DNA of 32,582 nucleotides, from positions 1-32,582 of the forward strand of contig NZ_JAKEVM010000039.1 of the NCBI RefSeq assembly GCF_022398475.1, given 5' to 3'. Below are positions 23,227 to 30,978 of the stretch, piece by piece. Position numbers and translations under genes: made by a program. The first letter of the stretch is position 1. The number at the start of each line of letters is the position of its first letter. This stretch comes from Pseudoalteromonas shioyasakiensis. Lineage in GTDB: Bacteria; Pseudomonadota; Gammaproteobacteria; Enterobacterales; Alteromonadaceae. The notes beneath the pieces were generated by a model. That model had not been told where the DNA came from. It was given only the letters and a program-made list of their open reading frames with translations, and ran no database searches.

Positions 23227-23567
23227 AACCAATCCTTAATCAATGAAAGGGCCAGCAATTGCCCACCAGTTGTTAGTAAAATAGTGATCCAAACAGTCTT
23301 TAAAGACTTAACTGCAAACACCCAAATAAATACACAACAGTAAAAAAATACCGATAGAGTCGTGGTTAACAGCACGCTGTCGAGTTTATTAAGTGGTAAT
23401 AACACAGCTAGTAATGAAATAAGCACACTGGTAAAGGCGTAACCACCAATGATGGCTGCAACGAAACGCAAAAACACAGCAACACGATAAGATAGGCTTA
23501 CAGAGCGCTTTTTAGCTGTATTTTTAGGGCGATTGGTAGTCACTGCATCTAATGATTGAGAATGCAT
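23223..23567 (-). CDS. DUF3649-like small membrane protein
   Basis: A 114-residue protein with a basic cytosolic N-terminus (NRPKNTAKKRSVSLSYRVAV) and three or so membrane segments. The pattern RFVAAIIGGYAFTSVLISLL … FIWVFAVKSLKTVW fits DUF3649, which normally stands first in front of a PepSY membrane protein in iron-acquisition operons. Function is unknown. Its promoter region contains a Fur-box-like sequence about 64 bases upstream of the ATG. Confidence 0.78.
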   Translation of the reverse strand: MHSQSLDAVTTNRPKNTAKKRSVSLSYRVAVFLRFVAAIIGGYAFTSVLISLLAVLLPLNKLDSVLLTTTLSVFFYCCVFIWVFAVKSLKTVWITILLTTGGQLLALSLIKDWL

Positions 23568-23630
23568 GATAATCCCTTAAAAAATAACACGAGAAGAAAA
23601 CCCCGTATTATATCGTCGACAAACAGAAAA

Positions 23631-23649
23631 GATAGTAGTTATCATTTGC
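23631..23649 (-). promoter_or_regulatory. Fur box
   Basis: Minus strand GCAAATGATAACTACTATC agrees with the 19-base Fur consensus at 14 positions. It lies 64 bases upstream of the DUF3649 start, in the divergent region shared with the racemase gene, and predicts iron repression of the membrane operon. Confidence 0.65.
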
Positions 23650-23768
23650 ATGCACGTATTAAATAATGAAACATAACCAACTAAATCGATCTGTTAGTAA
23701 AATAATGATCTGCTAGCTTTGTTCTGTGCAATATCATATGGTGTTAAGTAAATAAAAAGGGAGCTGCA

Positions 23769-24461
23769 ATGAAAACAATAGGCTTAATCGGTGGCATGAG
23801 TTGGGAGTCTACACAAAGTTACTACCAGCTTTTAAATCAAGGTGTTAAAAACAAACTTGGGGGGCTGCATAGTGCCAAGATAGTACTCGTTAGCCTCGAT
23901 TTTGCCGAAATAGCTGTGCTTCAACAGCAACAAGATTGGCCACAGATGGCCGAGATACTGATTAAAGCCGCTAAGCAAGTTGAAGCCGCTGGCGCTGATT
24001 ATTTATTAATTTGTACCAACACAATGCATAAACTCGCTGAGCAAGTACAAGCAACTGTTACAATTCCTTTGTTACACATTGCAGATGCAGTTGGTGAAAA
24101 CCTGATCCAACATAACTTTAAAAAAGTGGCTTTGTTGGGCACCCAGTTCACTATGGAACAAGACTTTTACAAGCAACGCCTAGCTGATAAATTCGCCATA
24201 GATGTGTTAATTCCTGATACACAGGGGCGTGAAACAGTGCATCGTGTGATTTATGATGAACTATGTAAAGGCATCATCAGCCCAGAATCTAAAGCTGAGT
24301 ATTTAACCATTATTGATGATCTAACTCAGCAAGGTGCTGAAGCCATTATTCTTGGTTGCACCGAAATAGCGCTGTTAGTTCAACAATCAGATACATCTGT
24401 TCCATTACTTGATAGTACAACACTTCATTGCGCTATGGCGCTTGAGAATAGTTTAAATTAG
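23769..24461 (+). CDS. Aspartate/glutamate racemase family protein
   Basis: A 230-residue cytosolic racemase of the Asp/Glu (YgeA-type) family, which interconverts L- and D-amino acids without cofactor. The start MKTIGLIGGMSWESTQSYY is the family signature. The two catalytic cysteines are Cys82 in LLICTNTMH and Cys197 in ILGCTEIALL. AAGGGAG lies five bases before the ATG. It is first in a close run of four plus-strand genes with spacings of 9, 19 and 3 bases. Confidence 0.93.
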   Translation: MKTIGLIGGMSWESTQSYYQLLNQGVKNKLGGLHSAKIVLVSLDFAEIAVLQQQQDWPQMAEILIKAAKQVEAAGADYLLICTNTMHKLAEQVQATVTIPLLHIADAVGENLIQHNFKKVALLGTQFTMEQDFYKQRLADKFAIDVLIPDTQGRETVHRVIYDELCKGIISPESKAEYLTIIDDLTQQGAEAIILGCTEIALLVQQSDTSVPLLDSTTLHCAMALENSLN

Positions 24462-24470
24462 GAGCACACC

Positions 24471-24833
24471 ATGTCGAACCACCATAGCTTAAATTATGTT
24501 GAATTTGCTGCTAAAGATTTAGCCGCAACAAAGGCATTTTTTCATCAGGTTTTTAAGTGGCAATTTACCGACTATGGCCCTGAATACACGGCCTTTAGCG
24601 CTGAATCAGCGGGCCTTGATGGCGGTTTTTATCAAGCCCCATTAACTAGCTTAACCAATAATGGCGGCGCGCTACTGGTGCTTTATTCAAATAATATTAA
24701 AGAGACTCAAGCACAGGTAGAAAAACACGGCGGCACAATTATTAAGTCCTTGTTTGATTTTCCTGGAGGCTGTCGTTTTCACTTCACAGAGCCAAGTGGT
24801 AATGAGTTAGCAGTTTGGTCAAAGCAAGCATAG
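24471..24833 (+). CDS. VOC-family (glyoxalase-like) protein
   Basis: A 120-residue vicinal-oxygen-chelate fold protein. The start HHSLNYVEFAAKDLAATKAF is typical, with the first strand followed by a helix. The metal-site Glu is probably in FTEPSGNELAVW at the C-terminus. The middle block GGALLVLYSNNIKETQAQVE fits the second beta-alpha unit. The enzyme activity cannot be assigned. GGAG lies before the start, nine bases after the racemase stop. Confidence 0.88.
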   Translation: MSNHHSLNYVEFAAKDLAATKAFFHQVFKWQFTDYGPEYTAFSAESAGLDGGFYQAPLTSLTNNGGALLVLYSNNIKETQAQVEKHGGTIIKSLFDFPGGCRFHFTEPSGNELAVWSKQA

Positions 24834-24852
24834 ATCATCTTTTTACTAACTT

Positions 24853-25434
24853 ATGAGTACTCAATCATTATTAGAACAAGTTAGTAAATGCGTGATCTGC
24901 GAACCTCATTTACCACTCGGAGCGCGGCCCGTTATTCAGTTTAATCCACAGGCTCGCATTTTAATTGCTGGTCAAGCACCGGGAATTAAAGTACATGAAA
25001 GTGGCAAACCTTTTAATGATGCAAGCGGGCAAAGGCTTCGTTCTTGGCTTGGTGTAACAAGCGATGAGTTTTACGATGAGCGCAATTTTGCTATCTTGCC
25101 GATGGGCTTTTGTTACCCGGGCAAAGGAAAATCAGGTGATTTACCGCCAAGAAAAGAGTGCGCGATTGCATGGCGTGAAAAGCTCTTAGCGCAACTAAAT
25201 AATATTGAGCTCACCATTATCTTAGGTAAGTACGCGCAGGCATATCATTTACCCCACACTAAGCAGCTACCCTTAACTGAGTTAGTAAAATCGTGGCGTG
25301 AATATTGGCCAAATTACTTGCCACTTCCTCACCCAAGCCCTCGCAATAATATCTGGCTAAAGAAAAATCCGTGGTTTGAGCAACAAGTATTGCCTGAGCT
25401 TAGTAATAAAATACGTGCAATTTTAGCAAGGTAA
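24853..25434 (+). CDS. Uracil-DNA glycosylase family protein
   Basis: A 193-residue protein of the uracil-DNA glycosylase superfamily. Motif 1 is ILIAGQAPGIKVHESGKPFN, and motif 2 is LPHPSPRNN near residue 160, both matching the UDG fold. An N-terminal CVICEP holds only two cysteines, so the four-Cys iron–sulphur cluster of family 4 enzymes is not evident. It may be a repair enzyme or a UDG-fold protein with another activity. No clear ribosome-binding site precedes the ATG. Confidence 0.85.
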   Translation: MSTQSLLEQVSKCVICEPHLPLGARPVIQFNPQARILIAGQAPGIKVHESGKPFNDASGQRLRSWLGVTSDEFYDERNFAILPMGFCYPGKGKSGDLPPRKECAIAWREKLLAQLNNIELTIILGKYAQAYHLPHTKQLPLTELVKSWREYWPNYLPLPHPSPRNNIWLKKNPWFEQQVLPELSNKIRAILAR

Positions 25435-25437
25435 AAA

Positions 25438-26172
25438 ATGGAAAATAACTTTTTTGCTGAAAACGGCTACTACCATGTAAAGGGCCTTTACACAGAGAGT
25501 AAGCTTAGCAAGGTAAGGCCAATTCTCAATAAATTTCATCAACACTGGTTGCAAGAAAACCAATCTTTTTACCAATCCAGAGGGATTAATAGCTCAGGTT
25601 TGACTGGTGCTGCATGTTTAAGTGTTGAGGAAAAGTTTACTCTTTTTGAGTTTGTCAGCGCCAACACACTATTGAAACAGGTTAAGGGCATTGTTGCTGA
25701 GCCCCAGTTTATGAATACTCAACTATTCTTTAACCCTTACAACCCTAAACAGGCAAATTATTGGCATCGTGATATGCAGTATCACTTAGAGCTTGATGCG
25801 CAAAAGGCCGCTCTTAGCGGCCCTGAAGTGTTACATTGCCGCGTTGCCTTTGAAGATGAGCCGGGAATAGAGCTAATACCAAGCAGCCATAAAAACTGGG
25901 ATTCAGATGAAGAATTAATAGTTAGATTAGAACAGCAGGGCGCTCGAAATAGTGACTCACTAACTCGTGGTAAAAGTGTAGCACTCAAAAAAGGTGACTT
26001 ACTCATATTTTCGGCAAATATGATCCATCGGGGCTTGTACGGTATGAATCGTTTTGCCCTAGATATTTTGTACTTTGAACGTCATCCAAGCCTTAATGAG
26101 TTTGTACAAACTGGATTTTTACCAACTGCACAACAAAAGCAGCATCTAAAAAACGCTATGGTATTTAAGTAA
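25438..26172 (+). CDS. Phytanoyl-CoA dioxygenase (PhyH) family protein
   Basis: A 244-residue Fe(II)/2-oxoglutarate-dependent dioxygenase. The iron site is His110-Arg-Asp112 (YWHRDMQYH) and the distal His197 in MIHRGLYGMNRFALDILYFE, with a downstream Arg suited to 2-oxoglutarate. Substrate unknown; relatives hydroxylate lipids and small molecules. The start is three bases after the UDG-like stop, so the two are co-transcribed. A bidirectional terminator follows. Confidence 0.9.
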   Translation: MENNFFAENGYYHVKGLYTESKLSKVRPILNKFHQHWLQENQSFYQSRGINSSGLTGAACLSVEEKFTLFEFVSANTLLKQVKGIVAEPQFMNTQLFFNPYNPKQANYWHRDMQYHLELDAQKAALSGPEVLHCRVAFEDEPGIELIPSSHKNWDSDEELIVRLEQQGARNSDSLTRGKSVALKKGDLLIFSANMIHRGLYGMNRFALDILYFERHPSLNEFVQTGFLPTAQQKQHLKNAMVFK

Positions 26173-26180
26173 GCATAAAA

Positions 26181-26202
26181 AAAGCGGCTCACTCGCCGCT
26201 TT
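26181..26202. terminator. Bidirectional terminator between convergent genes
   Basis: Stem AAAGCGGC / GCCGCTTT with a six-base loop, T-rich on the plus side (TTCTTTATTT) and A-rich (T-rich on minus) on the other. It serves both the PhyH gene and the convergent gene at 26221. Confidence 0.8.
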
Positions 26203-26220
26203 CTTTATTTGATAGTGCTG

Positions 26221-26778
26221 TTACTGCAACATTGCGAACAGTTCTTTTAACTGCGGCATATACTGCTTAACTAAGTTAACGTTACTTTCGCTAACATCTG
26301 CTGTTGCAGTACTTGCTTTAACACCTTCTAAAGCACCTGCCATTGAGCGAGTACCCGCATCAGATGATGATGCCGTAAGGCTTTGTAAACCACTCATTGC
26401 TTGGTTTACACGTTGCTTGTTCTCTTCTGACATACCCGCTTTAAGGTTTTCTAAATACGCCATTGATACCTCTGAGCCAACAGTAACTAACTGCTCTGGC
26501 GTGAAACCATATTGTTTGGTAAGGGCTTCGAACTCAGTATAAAGCTCATGCTTTTTGATGTGACCCAGCGCATCCATAACTGACGAACTGTCAACACCAT
26601 CAGAACTACCTAGCATACCACCAAGGTTTACAGTATCTAACTCAGATTGGCTTTGTGACCAATTAACGACTGCAGGAAGGGCTTTAATGTAACGCTGTAG
26701 CTGATTTTCAGAAATATCTTCTGCGAAGCTAGAAAAACTCATCGCAAGTAGGCTCATAGAAATAAATAGTGCTTTCAT
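26221..26778 (-). CDS. Exported helical protein of unknown function
   Basis: A 185-residue exported protein. MKALFISMSLLAMSFSSFAE is a signal peptide with cleavage after SFA. The mature part is almost wholly helical, with blocks ENQLQRYIKALPAVVNWSQS, YGFTPEQLVTVGSEVSMAYL and VNLVKQYMPQLKELFAML, and a Ser/Ala-rich flexible region near residues 130–160. It has no cysteine. I do not recognise the family. GGAGATCACG precedes the ATG. It is a single gene, divergent from arfB. Confidence 0.75.
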   Translation of the reverse strand: MKALFISMSLLAMSFSSFAEDISENQLQRYIKALPAVVNWSQSQSELDTVNLGGMLGSSDGVDSSSVMDALGHIKKHELYTEFEALTKQYGFTPEQLVTVGSEVSMAYLENLKAGMSEENKQRVNQAMSGLQSLTASSSDAGTRSMAGALEGVKASTATADVSESNVNLVKQYMPQLKELFAMLQ

Positions 26779-26890
26779 CGTGATCTCCTTTCTTTCAAAA
26801 TGGTTAGCAACCGGCGCAAATAGTCGAGCTATTATGTTTAGCCAATTACAAATGTTACAATACCTTTTTTACCATAGCTAACTGAACCTG

Positions 26891-27304
26891 ATGTTAATTA
26901 TTTCTAATACCGTCACAATTGATGAATGGGAACTCGACTTTAGTGCGATCCGCTCGCAAGGCGCAGGCGGGCAGAACGTCAATAAAGTTGCTACAGCTAT
27001 TCATCTTCGTTTTGATATTAATCGCTCAAAGTTACCTGACTTTTACAAACAACGTTTACTTAATTTAAATGATTCTCGAATTACCAAAGAGGGCGTTATT
27101 GTCATAAAGTCGCAAAGTCATCGCACGCAAGAAATGAACAAAGAAGATGCGCTTAATCGTTTGAAAGAATTAATCATTAATGCAACACAAATACAAAAGA
27201 AACGAAGAGCAACAAAACCAAGTAAAAGTTCTCAGAGAAAGCGGGTGGACTCTAAAACAAAAAGAGGACAAACAAAAGCATTAAGAAAAAATGTAAAATT
27301 CTAA
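26891..27304 (+). CDS. arfB: ArfB peptidyl-tRNA hydrolase (ribosome rescue)
   Basis: A 137-residue ArfB (YaeJ) protein that rescues ribosomes stalled on mRNAs without a stop codon by hydrolysing peptidyl-tRNA. The catalytic GGQ is at residues 26–28 (RSQGAGGQNVNKVATAIHLR). The C-terminal tail is very basic (KKRRATKPSKSSQRKRVDSK and onward), as needed for insertion in the empty mRNA channel. Length matches E. coli ArfB (140 residues). Confidence 0.96.
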   Translation: MLIISNTVTIDEWELDFSAIRSQGAGGQNVNKVATAIHLRFDINRSKLPDFYKQRLLNLNDSRITKEGVIVIKSQSHRTQEMNKEDALNRLKELIINATQIQKKRRATKPSKSSQRKRVDSKTKRGQTKALRKNVKF

Positions 27305-27374
27305 CTTTCACATCAGAAAAACGTGTCAAAAATAAGCAGAACTGTAAAGAAGTGTAACTTGTTAACAAAGTTAA

Positions 27375-27403
27375 TTGATGGTTAATCCTGCCGCGTCTAT
27401 AAT
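27375..27403 (+). promoter_or_regulatory. Sigma-70-type promoter for the chitin-binding-like gene
   Basis: TTGATG (27375–27380), 17-base spacer, exact TATAAT (27398–27403). It lies 37 bases before the start codon, and AAGGAG is placed for the ATG at 27440. Confidence 0.75.
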
Positions 27404-27439
27404 AGTCATACAATTTCACTGCTAATTAAGGAGCCGGGT

Positions 27440-27760
27440 ATGGGCCAGAAATCACGCATTGTTGCCGCTGCAATGATAACGCTGTCAGCTTTGCCTATGT
27501 CGAGTTTTGCTGTAGATTCATGGCAAGCCGGAAGCGCGTATCCGCAAGGTAGTGAAACCTGTTATAACGAAATTCTTTATAAAGCCAGATGGTGGGCAAC
27601 CCCAGGAGAAGAGCCTGGCAGTTCACAATGGGGCGCTTGGGTTGCAGATGTCGCCTCAAAAACCTGTGTACAGAGTGTCGTAAAAAAACAAGACGATTTA
27701 CTTAAGTCTCTACCTACAATTTTCGAACCAAATAACAATAAAAAAGGGAGTTCTGATTAA
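27440..27760 (+). CDS. Small secreted CBM5/12-like (chitin-binding) protein
   Basis: A 106-residue exported protein. MGQKSRIVAAAMITLSALPM … SFA is the signal peptide. The mature part begins with one carbohydrate-binding module of the CBM5/12 type: DSWQAGSAYPQGSETCYNEI, then LYKARWWATPGEEPGSSQWG, with the aromatic residues (Trp, Tyr, Trp-Trp, Trp) that line the chitin-binding face. Two Cys may form a disulphide. No catalytic domain is attached. The C-terminus is a charged tail (NNNKKGSSD). Promoter and terminator are both clear, and the terminator covers the stop codon. Confidence 0.85.
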   Translation: MGQKSRIVAAAMITLSALPMSSFAVDSWQAGSAYPQGSETCYNEILYKARWWATPGEEPGSSQWGAWVADVASKTCVQSVVKKQDDLLKSLPTIFEPNNNKKGSSD

Positions 27761-27770
27761 CTCCCTTTTT
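27741..27770. terminator. Bidirectional terminator overlapping a stop codon
   Basis: Perfect 12-bp stem AAAAAGGGAGTT / AACTCCCTTTTT around CTGATT. It includes the TAA of the chitin-binding-like gene and also serves the convergent FUSC gene. Confidence 0.85.
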
Positions 27771-27775
27771 AATCT

Positions 27776-28810
27776 TTAATCAAACGTGTGATGCCTTGTC
27801 ATTTCAAAGCGATTTAAGATGTGATGCATTATGTACACCGCACATAAGCTCAATAGTATGGCAACAGACACCGACGAAAAACGATAGAGCGCGCTGTAAA
27901 CCAGATCTTGCCCCGGTCCTAATGACTGGCCAAACAAAATACCAAATGTCGTAACAATACCAAAGCCAACACCCGGAATACCGCCACCAATTATGTGATA
28001 ACGACTAAAGATAAAGGTCAAAATCCACAGAATTAACGCAGGAAATATCAAAATATCTGTATGGTTATACAAAAATAACTGTGCCACTAACGCTAAGTTA
28101 CAACCAATTAGGGTGCCTATCGCGCGCTGCCATGCAGCCATACCTGCCGCTTTCCAGCACAATGAAAACAATATCAGTACCGAGGCCGCTTGAGCAGAGA
28201 TAGAATCTTGTAAATCAAATACCTGAAATACAACAAATGATAAAGTCGCTACGGTTGAACAAAGTAAGACTTCATGGCGCACACTTTCTTTTGCTTTCTC
28301 TGGCATTACCCGACCTTGGCGTGGTGCAACATCAGGGAATAAACCATGCATTAGCATCGAAAACAGCACAGTTACGACAACTGCAACAGCGTTACTAATG
28401 ATCAGAGGATAAATACTGACACCACCGCCGGTGTAGGTCGAAAAATGCAATTGAATCGACAAGCTCACCACTGTTGTGGCACCAAATAAAAAGTTAGCAC
28501 CACGGCTCATTTGATAGAATAAAAAGGCAAAGGCTATAAAGCTCATCATTGTCATTACAACAGGCAAGTGTGCAAACAATCCTTGTACAACCAATACGAA
28601 TAGCGCACTGAACACAGCGCCTGCGTAAAACTGACGAATAATATGCATGTTAAGCACAGGCACTAAACCGAGCAGTAGCATAGGGTAAACAGTGAAAAAG
28701 ATGCCATTCGGCCAGTTCATCAATTTTGCCAGTGAAAACCCTAATGCTGAGCCCGTAGCAATGCGCAGCGCTTGACGTAAGCCATTACCATCGAGTTGCA
28801 ATACTGACAT
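27776..28810 (-). CDS. FUSC/DUF2955-family membrane protein
   Basis: A 344-residue inner-membrane protein with about nine to ten helices in two blocks (residues about 10–160 and 185–335) separated by a cytosolic linker, a pattern of the fusaric-acid-resistance/aromatic-acid exporter (FUSC, here DUF2955-like) group. The start GLRQALRIATGSALGFSLAK is typical. Shorter than AaeB because it lacks the large cytosolic domain. It follows the HlyD-type gene by 13 bases and is the transporter part of a MarR-controlled efflux operon. Confidence 0.87.
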   Translation of the reverse strand: MSVLQLDGNGLRQALRIATGSALGFSLAKLMNWPNGIFFTVYPMLLLGLVPVLNMHIIRQFYAGAVFSALFVLVVQGLFAHLPVVMTMMSFIAFAFLFYQMSRGANFLFGATTVVSLSIQLHFSTYTGGGVSIYPLIISNAVAVVVTVLFSMLMHGLFPDVAPRQGRVMPEKAKESVRHEVLLCSTVATLSFVVFQVFDLQDSISAQAASVLILFSLCWKAAGMAAWQRAIGTLIGCNLALVAQLFLYNHTDILIFPALILWILTFIFSRYHIIGGGIPGVGFGIVTTFGILFGQSLGPGQDLVYSALYRFSSVSVAILLSLCAVYIMHHILNRFEMTRHHTFD

Positions 28811-28823
28811 AACTCACCCTGTC

Positions 28824-29885
28824 TTAATATATGAAGTGCAGAACACTGATTAAACGGATTTGCATGCTCGCAAACCAGCTACCGATGCTAGAGTCAGGCA
28901 GTAGTTGCACAGTTGCACGCGCACCACTTGGAAATTTTGCCAGCATCTGGTGTTCATCTAGCTGAATATGGATACGTTGACGCTGTGCATCTCGTACCCA
29001 ACGGTTGCTGCTTTCAGTAGCACTGAGTAAACCGTTAGCATTAAGCTGGCCATCACTCACACCCGCTTCAAAACTAATAATTTTGCCAGTAAACACTTTG
29101 CCCGGAAGCGCATCAAAGCTGACTTTTGCAGTGCTACCAACTTGTACGTGAACTAAAGACTTTTCACGAAAATCAGCCACTAAATCAGCTTTATTAGCAA
29201 CTATCGCCATTAACGGCTGGCCCTTATTAGCATAGGTACCCGGTGTTACCTGTAAGTTTGCTGTTTTACCGTCGGTATCGGCTGTCACTGTGGTGTACGA
29301 CAGGTTTAATTTGGCTTGTTCAAGCTGGTTTTGAGCATGACGAAGCGCTAAATTGTCATCCCCAATTTTACCGCGCGCTAATTTAGCCTCGCTAAGCTGG
29401 GCTTCAATTGCAGCCACATTGGCTTTGCTTGATTGATAGTTCGCATTGATTGTTTCGTACTCTTGATCTGAAATAGAACGCTTTTTCAATAGCGACTCAC
29501 CGCGTTCAAACAGCAACGTTTGCTCATGTAGCTTAGCTTGAGCAGCCGCTAGCTGTGCTTCTATTGCTTTCACACTACTATCTAAACGTTGGTTTTGTAG
29601 TTTTGCATCATCATATGCAAGTTCAGCTTGTTGCACGGCAAGCTCAAAAGGCTCATCATTAATCTTAAACAAGGCTTGCTGTTTTTCGACAGCTTGATTA
29701 TTGGTCACTAATACGTCGGTTACGCGACCACTTACCTGCGGGGTCACTTGCACGACAGGGTGATACACACGGGCCTGCGGTGTAACAGGCATATACAAAT
29801 CGGCAATCACAAAATATAAAAATAAAACAATAAAACCCGCTAAAGAGATTTTTACGTAACGGGCAAACTTTTGATCTGGTGTCAT
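28824..29885 (-). CDS. HlyD/EmrA-type membrane fusion protein
   Basis: A 353-residue periplasmic adaptor anchored by one N-terminal helix (residues about 12–32, ISLAGFIVLFLYFVIADLYM). The first half-lipoyl segment is VTPQVSGRVTDVLVTNNQAV, then a coiled-coil hairpin (about 80–190), then the second half-lipoyl segment with YTTVTADTDGKTANLQVTPG and a beta barrel. It links the FUSC-type transporter to an outer-membrane channel encoded elsewhere. The last residues (SWFASMQIRLISVLHFIY) are unusually hydrophobic. Confidence 0.92.
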   Translation of the reverse strand: MTPDQKFARYVKISLAGFIVLFLYFVIADLYMPVTPQARVYHPVVQVTPQVSGRVTDVLVTNNQAVEKQQALFKINDEPFELAVQQAELAYDDAKLQNQRLDSSVKAIEAQLAAAQAKLHEQTLLFERGESLLKKRSISDQEYETINANYQSSKANVAAIEAQLSEAKLARGKIGDDNLALRHAQNQLEQAKLNLSYTTVTADTDGKTANLQVTPGTYANKGQPLMAIVANKADLVADFREKSLVHVQVGSTAKVSFDALPGKVFTGKIISFEAGVSDGQLNANGLLSATESSNRWVRDAQRQRIHIQLDEHQMLAKFPSGARATVQLLPDSSIGSWFASMQIRLISVLHFIY

Positions 29886-29889
29886 AACG

Positions 29890-30366
29890 TTACTTATCTC
29901 CTGAATAATGACGGATACACTGACGGGCGTTTTGCTCCATCTGAATTAAACCATGCGCCATGGTATCGAGTTGCTCAGTGGTTAAATCAGCATAAAGATG
30001 CTGTTTCACATCGGCAATAATCACCTGCAATGTGTCTAACAATTGTAGACCTTGCTCAGTGAAGTACAGACGTTTACTGCGTTTATCTTCAGCATCAGCT
30101 TTACGAGCAATAATCTCTTGCTGCTCAAGATGTTTAATAGTGCGAGTTAGTGAAGGCATTTCAATGCCTAAGCTATTTGCTAACTCTTGTTGCGTACAAC
30201 CTTGGTTTAGATGAAACAGGTGCATCATCGCGGTCCAGCGAGATTGGGTAAGACCCAAAGGCTCAACCGCCAAAGTGACAGCATCGCGACATAAACGATG
30301 CACACGGCCCATACTGCCGCATAATGTTAAATCAAGAGTTTCGTGAAAAGGGGGAGTGGAAGACAT
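29890..30366 (-). CDS. MarR-family repressor of the efflux operon
   Basis: A 158-residue winged-helix regulator. The recognition region is GCTQQELANSLGIEMPSLTR followed by the wing ADAEDKRSKRLYFTEQGLQL, both canonical for MarR. The ATG at 30366 is chosen because GGAG stands six bases upstream. An in-frame ATG at 30378 is rejected because it overlaps the operator and has no ribosome-binding site. It is the first gene of the operon, four bases before the HlyD-type gene, so it most likely represses its own operon until a substrate is bound. Confidence 0.93.
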   Translation of the reverse strand: MSSTPPFHETLDLTLCGSMGRVHRLCRDAVTLAVEPLGLTQSRWTAMMHLFHLNQGCTQQELANSLGIEMPSLTRTIKHLEQQEIIARKADAEDKRSKRLYFTEQGLQLLDTLQVIIADVKQHLYADLTTEQLDTMAHGLIQMEQNARQCIRHYSGDK

Positions 30367-30376
30367 GATGCGCTCC

Positions 30377-30426
30377 ATTTACTTAGCATGCTAACTATTT
30401 TAATGTAGTTAGCATGCTAAGTAAAT
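30377..30426. promoter_or_regulatory. MarR operator: perfect 21-8-21 inverted repeat
   Basis: Arms 30377–30397 and 30406–30426 are exact reverse complements with an 8-base spacer. Each arm also holds its own palindrome TTAGCATGCTAA, so there are probably two adjacent dimer sites. It covers the promoter and ends against the ribosome-binding site. Confidence 0.85.
30397..30425 (-). promoter_or_regulatory. Promoter inside the MarR operator
   Basis: Minus strand TTTACT (30420–30425), 17-base spacer, TAAAAT (30397–30402). The right operator arm covers the -35 box and spacer, and the left arm covers the likely transcription start, so repressor binding would block both. Confidence 0.6.
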
Positions 30427-30501
30427 ATTAGTGCAATTAATAAAATAGATAGCTGTGTTCGATAAAAGCGAACAACTGCAAAAGTTATCTTCCTAATCAC
30501 A

Positions 30502-30978
30502 TTATTTAGCAATTAACTCTTTGATATGGCTTTCATAGAGGTCTAATTTATCAGCTACAAAGCCTGTGTGTTGGAACCTTACTACGCCTTCTTTATCGAT
30601 TAAAAAGCTGCTCGGCATCCCTTTGAGTTGATATTGCTTGCCAATAACAGCGTCTGGGTCGTAAATAATATTAAAGTTCACTGCAAACTCAGTTAAAAAA
30701 GCATCGGCATCACTGCGCTCAACATCAATGTTTACAGCAATTACTTTAAGCCCTTGCTGTTGATACTTACTCTGCATGGCTATAAACCAAGGAAACGAGC
30801 GTCGACACGGGCTGCACCAAGACGCCCAGAAATCGAGTAACACGACTTGCCCTTTGTATTGATTCAATAGTTTAGACAACTGCTGCTGACTTGCAGCTAA
30901 AGGTGGGGGGGAAGGGTGCTCTGCCATAGCAGCAGAGCTCGTAATTAAAAGAAATGCAATTAAGGCGTATTTGATCAT
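30502..30978 (-). CDS. TlpA-like thioredoxin-family protein
   Basis: A 158-residue exported thiol-disulphide protein of the TlpA/ResA group. MIKYALIAFLLITSSAAMAE is the signal peptide. The redox centre is Cys55-Ser-Pro-Cys58 in DFWASWCSPCRRSFPWF, and the cis-proline is in KGMPSSFLIDKEG. Its start overlaps the stop of the synthase-like gene by four bases, so the three genes 32476–30502 form one translation-coupled unit. Periplasmic thiol reductant is the likely role; the partner is unknown. Confidence 0.92.
   Translation of the reverse strand: MIKYALIAFLLITSSAAMAEHPSPPPLAASQQQLSKLLNQYKGQVVLLDFWASWCSPCRRSFPWFIAMQSKYQQQGLKVIAVNIDVERSDADAFLTEFAVNFNIIYDPDAVIGKQYQLKGMPSSFLIDKEGVVRFQHTGFVADKLDLYESHIKELIAK

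Noticed and set aside
30367-30378. Earlier ATG for the MarR gene
   Set aside because: It overlaps the operator and has no ribosome-binding site; the next ATG has GGAG at six bases.
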